Positions 10,859 through 21,033 of a stretch of 30,782 nt of DNA are shown here, piece after piece. The DNA comes from Condylostoma magnum. Its lineage: Eukaryota; Ciliophora; Heterotrichea; Heterotrichida; Condylostomatidae. The stretch lies in contig CAKKTI010000216.1 of assembly GCA_920105805.1 (NCBI GenBank), positions 1-30,782 of the forward strand, in the 5' to 3' direction. The notes under the pieces were generated by a model. The model was not told where the DNA came from and did not search any database. It was given only the letters and a program-made list of their open reading frames with translations. Numbering within the stretch: the first letter of the stretch is position 1; every line of letters starts with the position of its first letter. The position numbers were made by a program, and so were the translations under genes.

Positions 10859-11389
10859 CTATTCAGTCTTCAATACAAAATTAGGATCATATTTAAATTT
10901 AATCTCGAACTTGTTCATTCATTTGTCTAGAACATCAACTGGTAGCACTAATAACCCTCCTTAATCGTATCCACTCTAATTAAAACTCTCCATAAATCTA
11001 AACAGATTTAGTGCAACTTTCTTTGCATACAATTGCCTCATATCTTGCTACTATGCATTTTATACTAACTCTAGTATATTTTGAACAGGTTCTAATGAAA
11101 TAATCAATCTCACTGAATTCAACACGTTAACAGATGGATTCAAACTCCATCCAGTATGTATCATATCACTAGGTTTTTGGTTATTAACAGCTCCTAAGAA
11201 TTCATAGTTATTTTAATCATTCGATACATAAGAAAGCACTGCTGCGTAGTCATCTTAAATCGGATTTGAAATGTAAAAGCAGATTGTATTATGATTCGAA
11301 GGTGCTGAAATATCCAAAATCCATTGCATTGCAGCTGTTTGGGTAAACTGAGTTACTGGCGGGAATCCGGGTATGATTATTCCAAACAT
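10859..11389 (-). CDS. HIKESHI: Hikeshi-family Hsp70 nuclear import carrier
   Basis: The protein has 176 residues (human 197). Hikeshi carries nucleotide-bound Hsp70 through nuclear pores during heat stress. The start 'MFGIIIPGFPPVTQFTQ' matches the conserved N-terminal strand. Other family features are 'HNTICFYISNPIQDD', 'LGAVNNQKPSDMIHTG', 'VRLIISLEPVQNILELV' and the C-terminal signature 'LPVDVLDKWMNKFEIKF' followed by 'YDPNFVLKTE'. The Trp in 'DKWMNKF' is TGA and is conserved in the human protein ('LKWYENF'). The protein ends at TAG (10859-10861) just after 'KTE', exactly where the human one ends ('FWKT'). This gives a clean case of TAG as terminator and TGA as Trp in one gene. Confidence 0.93.
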
Positions 11390-11507
11390 TTATAAGTAAA
11401 TTATAAGCTGCTTTATATACTAAATAGAATTTTCTAGATATGTAAGTTAATGGAAAGTTTTATTAAATCTAACTTCTAAGCGAAATTTGCCAATTAAGTG
11501 TAGAGGG

Positions 11508-12116
11508 TTATACTCCCCCTTAAAACAGATGCTAGTAAAGGGATGTCCTTTTCAGAGTTTCTCGGTCGTTGAACTTGGCCGAAGCATTATGACTTCCCAT
11601 AAATCCTGAAATTATACTAGGAGGTGCTTTGTAGTAATTCCCAGTGTCAAAATGTCTTTGTTTTTTTCTAAGTTGCACAGAGGGCAAAAATCTTGGCTAG
11701 TCTAAATCCGTGTATTAAGGTTTCTAATTAAAACACTTCCACTCCTGTATACTTTTCTATCTAGGCTTATATTATCTCAGATTTATTTCATGATTTAAAA
11801 TGCTTTAATTAGCTGGCTTTCCTACTCTTTTTCTCATTAGATGCATGAACTCACTACTGCATCTGGTTATGTTTGGTACATCTAGCACTTGTTTTCTACC
11901 AACACTACTACTTCTTTTGTGAATATCGAAATTTCACGTGGATCGTTTAACTTAATTCACACTGCTTCTCCCATCTTACAAATTTCTAAGATTAAACACT
12001 CAATTTAAACATGCTTTATGCTTCATCGACCCACTAATCATATGTTTCACTTAATTGAAATTCTTAGGACTTTTGTATCTATCTACTGAGCTTGCTCTCA
12101 TATGCCTTTATTTCAT
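11508..12116 (-). CDS. Basic hypothetical protein
   Basis: A 202-residue Lys/Arg-rich protein with no recognised domain. It begins 'MKQRHMRASSVDRYKSPKNF' and contains 'IHKRSSSVGRKQVLDVP' and a Tyr/Pro-rich C-terminal part ('YTDLDQPRFLPSVQLRKKQ', 'NYYKAPPSIISGFMGSHNA'). Short conserved-looking aromatic/Pro blocks in a basic background occur in microtubule-associated ciliary proteins, but this is weak evidence. The end is taken as TAA at 11508; reading through it would add about 13 residues to a TAG. It is divergent from the kinase gene that starts 76 bp away. Confidence 0.6.
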
Positions 12117-12191
12117 TTTAAGTATACAAAAGATATAATATAGCCTTAATCAAAACCACAAAGCCCTAAATCACACAGATTTATAATAAAA
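12117..12191. promoter_or_regulatory. Compact bidirectional intergenic region
   Basis: Only 75 bp separate the start codons of two divergently transcribed genes, so both promoters and both 5' untranslated regions must lie here or inside the coding regions. The stretch is AT-rich with no motif I can name. Such short divergent gaps are usual in compact ciliate macronuclear genomes. Confidence 0.4.
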
Positions 12192-14126
12192 ATGGGATCA
12201 AAAATCCCCTGTGAATCTAGATGGTGTTCTTAAGAGGCTGAAGTGATATGTTAATGCAGCGGAGTAAAGCTCTGCTATCATTGCTTTGGAATTCATAGAT
12301 ATGAAAACTAGAACCTTACTCATAATAGCATAAAAATAAGTGAAATAAAGGATACTTCCTATTTGGCTCCAGGAACTATAACCATGGATCACTTGCAGTT
12401 TCATAGACTTCTATATCGAAGTCCTGAAGGAGTAACTGAAGTGTTTGAAGGGGAAGTTGTAGGAATAGGTAAAGTAGCCATAAAGATAATGATTTGTAGG
12501 GACTCGCAGGAATTAGAGCGGAAATAAAGGGAAGCGAGTATACAAGGAGCTCTTGATCATTCAAATATATGTAAATATCATGCATGTTTGTTAGATGAAA
12601 GCCATAAAAGTGGCTTTAAGTTTGTATTAGTGATGGAGTTTTCTGAGCATGGGGATATAGAGCATGAAATTGACTTAAGAAGGCTTAAAAGAGATTACTG
12701 ACGGGAGAATGATGTTATGAGGCATATAACAGAACTAATTGATGCTTTTACTAGGCTATAGGAGAATAACATAGTCCATGGGGACATAAAACCAAGAAAT
12801 TTGTTTATTTCATAGGATTAACGGTTAAAAATTGGGGATTTTGGAGAATCTATATAAGAAATTGAGGCTTTGAGGACAAGAACATATCATATAACTGGAA
12901 CTGTGCTTTACTTCAGCCCGCTGCTGTTTAAAGCTTATTTGGATATTATAAAAGGCAGAATTACAACAGGATCTATTCGACATAATCCCGTTAAGTCTGA
13001 TGTGTATTCTTTAGGGCTTACTTTTCTGCATATGTGCACATTAAACAAGCCATCTGATTTAAATAACATAGAAGTGGGTATTGATACACTGTAAAAGGCA
13101 GTAGAGAAAAAGATCAGACATATTCCATACAGTGATACAGTTAAAAAGATACTAAGTAATATGTTGTAAGTAAACGAGGCAAAACGCTATGATTTTAGGC
13201 AATTGAAAAAGTTCATAATAGAAAGAGCAACTCCTTCAGTTTCCATAGGGCATATTCTGCAACCTATTGATACCTAGCAATCAGAGTAGCCTTGTCCTAT
13301 TGATTAGTATGATGCAAGTTTTACAAATAATAAAGTTTTGCTAGCCTTGACGCAGTCTCCTGGTAAATTTAATGTCTATGATATAAATAAAAGAAGTTTT
13401 TCCGAAATAACCTCCCATAGAATCCAGCCCTCATGCAGAATTGCATTATTTGGAAATTTTATTTTCATTACAGGGGGACTAAGAACTCCTACTTAAACTT
13501 TTACTATACACTTTGAAACTCGGGAAGGAAAGAGACAAAATGACCTTAATCAAGGACGATCCTGACATTCAATGATAGCCCACTAAGAAGAGTTGTTTGT
13601 TATAGGAGGAAGGGGCATAGATAAAAGAAGTGCTTTGTCTTCATTCGAGGTTTGAAGAGAAGGAAATTGGCAATCTCTCGAGAATTTGTAGGAAGCAAGA
13701 GAAAATGCAACTGCTATTAGTTATTAGGACTCAATATACGTGTTTGGAGGATCTAAACGAGAAAGGGCTAAATGGATTCACTTGGCTTCAATAGAGAAAT
13801 ATTAGAACTTCCAATGGGAAACTTTAGAGTTGTAGTTGCCAATTGGAATGGCAGGGGTTGGATTGCTTGCTTTGAATTCTGAGCAAGTTTTACTGGCTGG
13901 AGGGACCAGAGAGCAGGAGCCTTTCAGTACTGATGTGTATTTAATGGATATGGCCAAGGGAACTATACAGCTAAAAAATCAATTACCTGATGGAGATGCT
14001 TTCTGGTCATAGTCTTGGTGTCAGGATGGATAGACACTTATGCTGGCTGGCACTATGATTGGAATATATAAGTACTCATTAGAAGCAGATGAGTGGGATG
14101 TTGAAGTTAGGTATTGAGTTATATAA
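12192..14126 (+). CDS. B-box / protein kinase / Kelch fusion protein
   Basis: The protein has 644 residues and three parts. (1) Residues 5-44 look like a B-box-type zinc finger: C7, C12, C20, C22, C28, C31, H35 and H44 ('EVICQCSGVKLCYHCFGIH'). (2) Residues 70-330 are a serine/threonine kinase fold: Lys98 in 'VAIKIM', 'HGDIKPRN' at 196-203 with Gly in place of Arg in the HRD motif, DFG at 216-218, and 'LYFSPLLF' where APE is usual, followed by 'KSDVYSLGLTFLHM'. It keeps the key Lys and Asp residues and may be active. (3) From about 350 on, Kelch-type repeats ('ELFVIGGRGIDKRSALSSFE', 'SIYVFGGSKRERAKW', 'QVLLAGGTREQEPFSTDVYL') should form a beta-propeller for substrate binding. MGSK at the start could be N-myristoylated. 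The upstream ATG (12192) is preferred over 12384 because it includes the finger. The stop is TAA at 14124 (TGA at 14115 is an alternative). Confidence 0.85.
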
Positions 14127-14151
14127 TTGTTTTCTGGTTACATGAGTTAAA

Positions 14152-16242
14152 ATGGATTTATATGAAATTTAAGCCTTAAAGTAGTAAAAAGAGTAGTTTT
14201 AGTAGGAATTAATTCAGACTGTTGAGAACCTGACTAAGGTGTCAAAGGATTTTTAGGAGCAAAAGTAGAAGAATTAGTGGCTAAAGTTTGATAATAAAAG
14301 GCAGGCTAGGTAGATACATAATTTGAATAGTATGATTTAAACACTAGAAGAGAGCATAAAAGTGAATAAGGCATAAAGTGAAATGTTTTAGTAGAATATA
14401 CTATAACTAAACTAACAGATTAAGAGTTAATAATCCGCTTAATTACACATTTAAAGCGAAAATCAAAAATTAACTCATGAATTAATAATAGAAAGGCAAA
14501 TCAATCGCAAACTCATGTAAAAACTGTCTTAAATTGATCATTAAAGCAAACAGCAGCATTAAGAGAGCCTTATGAATAAATCAGAATTAGAAAAAACCTA
14601 AATACTAGATGAAGAATGATTAAGCACTAATATATCAACAGAAGACAATGTAGAAATACTTGCTAATATAATTCCTTTAAAATACCACGATGTAGGATAA
14701 ATAATGCCTTCACCTAATAGAAGCTCTAGAATTTACATACAGAAAAGACATATACCAGAAGGTATTAGCAAATAATAAGTACCATCTGTAAAAACACCAA
14801 AACCTAGTCCAGATATAAGTGTAGTTATGGAAGAATATGATTCCCCTCGGTAAATGTTTTAATCGTTTTTTGTAATAGGAGCTAGTGTCAAATAAGGAAA
14901 AGGATTTCCTGAAGTTCTAGTCTAATATCCGTAAGACTCAATGGACTAAAATAGTTAAAATATAAAAGCATTAGAAAGTTTTTGCTTTCCATCTGGAGTT
15001 CAAATCAGGAAGGTTAAGTAAAATGAAAGTTAAAGTGAAATATAAGAAATTATATACGGGGGAGGGTATAATGGAAGAGATAGCAATCATTTTATATTCA
15101 CTCTTAAATCTGAGGAATTATAAGAAAACACGTTTATTTCTGAGTTGCCTAACAGTGAGAAAGAGATTTTGTACTGTGTTTGTATTATGATTGAAGACTT
15201 ATCAGATGATTCTTAGTGGATAGTTCCTAAATGCTACTGTATTGTGTCATATGTTCCTTACTTTGAGCTGCATTACAAAATTTTATACAGACTTCTTGAA
15301 ATTAGACATGAAAAAAGAATTTTAAAAATTGAAGAAATTTAAGAAATTAACAGTGAGTATTATCAAGAAGCATCTATTGAATAATAAGTAAAACTGTTAA
15401 AAGAGTAATCTCATCTAAGTAAAAATGAAATAAAGCTATTAACTAGGTATTTAACTCCATTAGTAATTGAGCCTAATTTTAATCTCTACTTAAAGTATTC
15501 ACAAAAAGATGAGTTTTCATAACAATTTCCAGAGTATTTATAATACATAGATGCCTTATGATGTGCTCCTATTCTATTCTCATAGATTACCCTAAATGAC
15601 CTTCTTTATCTAATGATTGCTCTAATGTAAGAGAAATCTATAATATTTGTTAGTTATAATCTCGATAAACTAACTTCTTGTGTACTTGCAATGAATTTGA
15701 TGATAAGACCCTTCAAATGGCCTAATTTACTTACTCCTATTCTTCCACAGTCTTTAAAGGAAATTATCGAAGCTCCAATCCCTATTTTAGTTGGACTGCA
15801 TGGATAGTTTCCTTCTAGAAGAAAGCATATAGACGCTATATGAATTAACCTGGATGAGCCTTAAATTGATAAAAGGATTTCAGTTAATTAGTAGATTGAA
15901 GAAGAGTTTATTTAGCTGAATACAAGAGAACTTAAACTTTCAGTATAAAAATATTACAGGAAATTTAATCGTATTGAAAACTATCTACAAATAAATGATG
16001 ATTACAAGCCTTTTACTCAAAAAATTCTATAGAGGATATGAAATTATTGAGAGTAAGCTTATTTTAAGATATTATAAGATGCAGAGAGCAATAGCAATGA
16101 TATAGAGTCCATTTCAGGATCTTTTCTCGATGCACAGAATTCTCAAGATCTTAAGTTTTGGTAGCAATTTACTGATTCTTAAATATTTTATAATACCGTA
16201 GAAATTAATCAAAGGGGAAGTTATTTTAACTGAGATTGTTAA
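14152..16242 (+). CDS. DENN-domain protein, predicted Rab GEF
   Basis: The protein has 696 residues. DENN proteins activate Rab GTPases by nucleotide exchange in membrane traffic. An N-terminal Gln-rich coiled coil spans about residues 1-165. The uDENN begins near residue 235: 'SFFVIGASVKQGKGFPEVL' with the signature 'LESFCFPSGVQI'. The cDENN follows at about 345-550: 'ILYCVCIMIEDLSDDSQ', 'KCYCIVSYVPYFELHYKIL', 'LNDLLYLMIALMQEKSIIFV', 'WPNLLTPILPQSLKEIIEAP' and the hallmark 'PIPILVGLHG'. A helical dDENN-like tail completes it. Many internal TAA/TAG codons read as Gln, especially in the coiled coil. The start lies 26 bp after the preceding stop. The end is TAA TAA, after which the DNA becomes AT-rich. 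Confidence 0.9.
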
Positions 16243-16356
16243 TAATTAGGATTTGCATGTTATTTTTGAGTTAAATTTGATTCTTACTAATACTATAAGA
16301 TTATTTATTTTATTAGCTGTATTAAATCAATAATTACGTCATTTTATCATAATTAA

Positions 16357-16989
16357 ATGGATATTGATTCTAACCTTATAATTGTATCGTCTAATATATA
16401 ATTGCTTATTATATGAGAAGATATTATAAGTAAAGATGATATCATTGACGGAATAAGTAAAATTGGTGAAGCTTTAATGGAAAGAAATTCAGTAAATAAC
16501 TGTATATTTTATGTAATTTATAATCAGACAGAATTGAATTAAATTCTAAGCATCTAATAAATCATTTAAAACTAAGTTCCTTTAGTGTATATGAATGATT
16601 AAATGATATCTCTAGATAAATCAAATTAACCCTAAGAGAAACTATAAATACTTCAAGGAGGTGATATTAGTAGTATATGAGTTAAAAGTGGTATTCCCAA
16701 TACCAAAAAAGATTTATAAGAAAAAAGCTGCCCTAAATAATAAACAACTACAAAAAGGGGTTATAGCCTTAAAGAAGTCTAAACTCATAATAAACCTAGC
16801 AATGCTTGAATAATTTATGGATAATCAGTATATGACGTCACCAATTACATAAACTGTCACCCCGGCGGCAAGATAATAACACGATACTTAGGACAGGATT
16901 GCACTAAAGCTTTTAACCGTTTTCATAAAAACAAAGAGACAGTAAATTTGCTCGAGAACTTCTTGATTGGAGACTTTAATAATATTTAA
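16357..16989 (+). CDS. Cytochrome b5-domain protein
   Basis: The protein has 210 residues. The C-terminal 75 are a clear cytochrome b5 heme-binding domain: 'YSLKEVQTHNKPSNAWIIYG', 'SVYDVTNYINCHPGGKII' with the axial His168 in HPGG, and the second axial His190 in 'FNRFHKNKETVNLLENFLIG'. One Trp ('NAWIIYG') is TGA at the position where the family has Trp. The N-terminal 130 residues are unrecognised, with an alpha/beta look ('NLIIVSSNIQLLIIWEDI', 'NNCIFYVIYNQTELNQIL'). There is no membrane anchor, so a soluble electron-transfer role is likely. The TAA stop lies one base before the ATG of the thioredoxin-like gene. Confidence 0.88.
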
Positions 16990-16990
16990 T

Positions 16991-17431
16991 ATGGACGGTG
17001 TTATTGGAAATACTCTCGTAGGTAAAAGTAATGCTACTGTTCCTACTTCTGATCTATAAAGAGTGCCTGCAATTTGTCTTTACTTCTCTGCTCATTGGTG
17101 TCCTCCATGTAGGGCATTTACACCTAAACTTAAACTATTTTACCAAACAGTTAATTAAAATCAAAAACAATTAGAAGTTATATTTGTCAGCTTTGATTAA
17201 ACTGATAGTCAATATGCTGAGTATTACAACGATATGCCTTGGCTCTCAATTCCTTATAATGAGCAGGGATTAAGAATGTCAATAGGAAAGCATTACGGGG
17301 TATCTGGAGTTCCTAGTTTAATTTTGATTGATAAATAGGGTAATGTAAAGAGAGAGAATTGCAGAGGGGATGTTGAGACAACTGGTCCTAGTAGTATATC
17401 TGATTGGATTAGGCTTTGTAATGAAAATTAG
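16991..17431 (+). CDS. Tryparedoxin/nucleoredoxin-like thioredoxin-fold protein
   Basis: The protein has 146 residues and reduces disulfides through a CxxC centre. The active site WCPPC is at residues 36-40 in the typical tryparedoxin context '[20 protein letters not shown]'. Other family features are '[20 protein letters not shown]', '[10 protein letters not shown]' and the cis-Pro loop '[17 protein letters not shown]'. It ends at TAG TAG after 'WIRLCNEN'; the reading beyond that is AT-rich and unlike the family. The ATG lies one base after the cytochrome b5 stop, in another frame, so the two are either tightly overlapping transcripts or one spliced gene. Function in redox homeostasis is known for the family. 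Confidence 0.9.
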
Positions 17432-17585
17432 TAGTTAATTAGATTTTATGTCCTATTGAATATAAATAATTCGTATAGACGATGAAAAATAATCAAACCT
17501 TCATGCATGTTGCTATCTATTATTTTAGCAATAGTGTGATATTATCCCACTTAGTTACAAATATAATATGTTTTATACCTAGAAA

Positions 17586-18566
17586 ATGGTTTTAAGAGAA
17601 CGATTAAAACCCATAAAGCCAAATCGCCTAGGTCTCCCTTCCTCTCCAAGCTTTTAAAACTAATCACTAACAATCACAAATTATAAAAACTGTTAAAAAA
17701 CAAGGACAATTAGTAATAAAATTAGATCCAAGAAACGATTATGCCCAATTCGACGTACGGTAACAAAAGAATTTATGGTTACTCAAAAGATCCCTAAAAT
17801 TACCTCTGATTCCTGATGCATCTTTGAAGCCAACCAGGGCCGTATTCTTTTATCTAAACAAGAAGACATCTAACGTGAAATTGCGAGTTTAACTAAAATA
17901 ATGACTTGCATTGTAGCAATTAATAAACTACGGTCACTAAATATAAAATTTGATCAAAAAGTAACAATAAGTGAAGCATCAGCTTCAATATGTGGAACTT
18001 CAGCATAGTTATAAGTCGGGGACTCCTTAACTTACTGAGACCTTTTACACGGGTTAATGCTTCCCTCAGGAAATGACGCTGCTTGAGCTTTAGCTGAGTC
18101 TATAGGCGAGTTTAATAATAGATTACAGGGAGTTAATGGATTTTTGTTATGAATGAATCAATATGCTAAGGAATTAGGGCTGTAAAAGACCTTTTTCTGT
18201 AATCCTCATGGTTTAACTTTTAAGCGTAATTTGTCAACTTGTAGAGAGATTTCTTAGATAGCTTAGTAGGCTATGAAGAATCCGTTTTTTAGAAGGATCG
18301 TTAGATGTAGGAGCTATAATTGCACTATTAGATAAGTTTGGGGGAATACTAGAGAGGTTTGTTGGTAAAATACAAATTAGTTGCTTAAAAGTGGGTTCCT
18401 GGGAATAAAAACTGGAGTTACTGAGGCAGCTGGTCCTTGCTTATGTACGTTTTTTAAGTATAAGAAGTATGGGATTATAATAACACTCCTTAGTTGTAGC
18501 TCAATGTAAACTAGATGGGGAGAAACTAATAAATTGTTAAATTGGGCTATTCAAAGGTTAAATTAA
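17586..18566 (+). CDS. Peptidase S11 (D-Ala-D-Ala carboxypeptidase-like) protein
   Basis: The protein has 326 residues. Peptidase S11 enzymes are penicillin-binding D-alanyl-D-alanine carboxypeptidases that trim bacterial peptidoglycan. All three catalytic motifs are present and correctly spaced: S-x-x-K at S101-K104 ('IASLTKIMTC'), SGN at 161-163 ('MLPSGNDAAWALAESIGE') and KTG at 275-277 ('GIKTGVTEAAGPCL'). 'FCNPHGLT' is also typical ('NPHGL'). There is no clear signal peptide; the first 70 residues are basic and low-complexity ('NKIRSKKRLCPIRRTVTKE'). Several Trp codons are TGA ('NDAAWALAE', 'YWDLLHGLM'), so the gene is adapted to this code and is not bacterial contamination. Its role in a wall-less eukaryote is unknown; digestion of food bacteria is one idea. 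The stop is TAA at 18564. Confidence 0.88.
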
Positions 18567-19279
18567 TTTAAAATGTTTTATAGCTGATTTTTAGTTTATG
18601 CCAGTATTATCTTAAGTAGTCGTATATTTTAAAGTATATATCTTAAATTTGGTACTGTGTATATAAATACTTATTTTATGAAAAGTTATGTTGCAAAAAA
18701 GTGTTAAATCTTTGCCATATTTAATAAAGTCAAATATATAAGGAAATTAGATGCATCTTTTATACACAATTTTTAAAAATAATAAAGCTTGTAAGTTATA
18801 ATCCATGTTTAATATAAATATAATAAAATAATTTAAATAGCTGCAGAAAAGTTAATGATAATATTGTGGAATAGTTGCTAATTAATTTAACATAAGTATG
18901 TAATAGATAAAGAATTCATCATTTCATGTTTAAAATAGTGAATCAATTATTTAGGATATTCATATTAGTATCATAAATTGAACTTTCTTAATGTATTAAT
19001 AATATATTAGATAGATTTATAACTCAAATTACTAAATTATATATCTTATAATACAGTATCAATCTCATAATAAATTTAAATAGATAAGATTAGTACAATT
19101 TACCAAAATTATACAAGTATCTATAACAATTCTTATCATTTAGGGATATACATTTTAACCTATTTATTTATACCTATAATATATAAATTAAAATGCTAAG
19201 TTAACAATACTAAACTTAATATAAGTATAACATATAATGTAAAATGCCCTTTTGAATAAGCCTTAAAACAATTTTAAAG
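18567..19279. other. AT-rich 713-bp intergenic region
   Basis: This is the longest stretch without a convincing gene. It is strongly AT-rich, with many TATA- and AATT-type runs and no reading that looks like protein in either direction. I see no tRNA-like fold, no snRNA motif and no long inverted repeat by eye. It sits between two plus-strand genes, so it may hold a promoter, a replication-related element, or nothing functional. Confidence 0.5.
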
Positions 19280-19858
19280 ATGTTTACGAATAAATCACGA
19301 AGTTAGTCACAGCGGTCTCGAAGCATCAGTAGTTAATAATTATTACGATTTCACAACGATCAAATACCAGAGAATATAATGAGATTAAGAAATTAGATAA
19401 AAGAAAGAATAAAAAATAATGACACTGCAACCTTAAGGTAATCACAAATACGATAAAATAAATCTTCCACTTAATTCTCCTAAGCCGCTAAAAATTTAAG
19501 AAGCTAATTAACTACAATATAAAATCAATAAAAATCAGATGAATTTCATAAAAGAAGTAGAAGTTAGAATCAAATTCTATAAAAGCTAAATCAAAGTGCA
19601 TCTAAAATCATAAATCAATAAGATATAATATCAGAAAAGACTAAATTCCTACAGAAAATATTCGAAGAAAGAATCAGCAATATGCGAAAACAGTTAAAAC
19701 CAAAGCTAGATGAGTAAAATAAGCCATAAATGCAAGCTTTACCCCTATAAAGAAAGAATGGAATTAGAAAAAACTATCATTTATTCAAACCATTATTTAC
19801 ATCCTCCAAATCTAGTACTTTGAGAGCAATAACGGAGGTTTTCAAAACTAATAAATAA
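19280..19858 (+). CDS. Basic, Ser/Gln-rich coiled-coil protein
   Basis: A 192-residue protein with no recognised family. It starts 'MFTNKSRSQSQRSRSISS', continues with a helical basic region ('IMRLRNQIKERIKNNDTATL', 'KNLRSQLTTIQNQQKSDEF', 'LQKIFEERISNMRKQLKPK') and ends 'LRAITEVFKTNK' at TAA TAA. An in-frame upstream Met at 19244 would add 12 residues, but the RS-rich start is the more natural one. It resembles small basic cytoskeletal or nuclear proteins. The next gene starts 32 bp later. Confidence 0.6.
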
Positions 19859-19890
19859 TAACTTTGCACAGCATATAAATCCTATATAAA

Positions 19891-21030
19891 ATGGTTAACT
19901 CTAGTTACGATGACACAATTATCTAATAAGCGCGTTTCTAAGAGAAGTACAGTGAGCGTAAATGAACTCTAAAACAGTCTAAATTTCAAGCTAACAGATC
20001 TAGAATACAAGAGCGTTATATCCAATAGCTAATAAATATAAAAAGCTTTGAATAACAATAAAGGCAATATCAATACAGCCTATAACCAGAAAGACGAAAA
20101 CTATCAGAACCCCCAGAAGCACTACGATAGAAAGGTCCAAAGCCTAAATGATCTGATAACACTTCCAATAATTCAAACACAGACGAAGACAGTGAGTATG
20201 ATTACTAAACAGTCTTTGACAATTTTTAAATTCATAAGCCATCCTAAAAGGAGATTGCACAGAAACGCTAAGAATGGGAAAAACAGTAAAGAATTAAAGA
20301 AGCAAATAGGCTTTTATAAGGAGAATACCCGGAGTTAGCTCAATAATTCATAGACAATGAAATAACACTGGCTTAACTAAAACAAAGATATTTCTCAAAG
20401 CACCGAGGGATGCACTATCACTGTTACGATGATATAAAACAAGAACTCAAGCTGAAAAAGGATTACGAGGCGGAGGATAACTCATCTTTTCCCTTCTAAA
20501 AGAGATAAAACCAAAGACCAGTGAGCTTACATAGACGAGATTTTAAATATTTCAATTCTAAAACAGAAGTACCGTATACACCTTCTATAATACATAGCAC
20601 AGACTACTCTAATGAAAGAATCACCCGTCCTTCCACTGGCAAAAGATCACAGTAAAGTACAAGGCTAAGAAGCAGACCTTAATCAACCCGCTAAGTTTCT
20701 AATTAAAATACTTCATACTTCCTAGGAAATTTTGCAGAGCCTCGAAAAGCAAATATAAAACACGGCGGGAAATTAAGTGCATAGTTCATGTAAAATTACC
20801 TTAAAAGGAACCTAGAAACCTCTCAGGACTCATAAATCAATAAAAAGCCAAAATTAACTAGAAAAGTAAGCTAGGCAGTAAAGCAGGCCTAGTAAAGAAT
20901 CAAAGAATTCAAAAATAACCCAAGGTTTGTGAAAAACCATCTACCCACACATCTTCTTAAGCGACATTCCAGAAACTACGTTCTAAGAGATGTGAAAATA
21001 GTAGATACACCAGTTAATCCTAACATATAA
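19891..21030 (+). CDS. Basic hypothetical protein just upstream of XRN2
   Basis: A 379-residue protein, no recognised domain. It has an N-terminal helical part ('QEKYSERKWTLKQSKFQANR'), an acidic Ser/Asn patch ('WSDNTSNNSNTDEDSEYDY'), a charged helix ('QKEIAQKRQEWEKQQRIKEA'), 'QRYFSKHRGMHYHCYDDIK', and a long basic Ser/Arg-rich part ('TGKRSQQSTRLRSRPQSTRQ'). Its last codons, 'VDTPVNPNI', are followed by TAA, AAA and then the XRN2 ATG in the same frame. It could therefore be a separate protein or an N-terminal extension of the exonuclease if the TAA is read as Gln. The frame is certain from composition over more than 1 kb; the identity is not. Confidence 0.65.
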
Positions 21031-21033
21031 AAA

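Noticed and set aside
20048-20338. 96-codon plus-strand ORF under the standard code
   Set aside because: It overlaps, in another frame, the 379-residue gene upstream of XRN2, whose frame is coding-like from 19891 to 21030.
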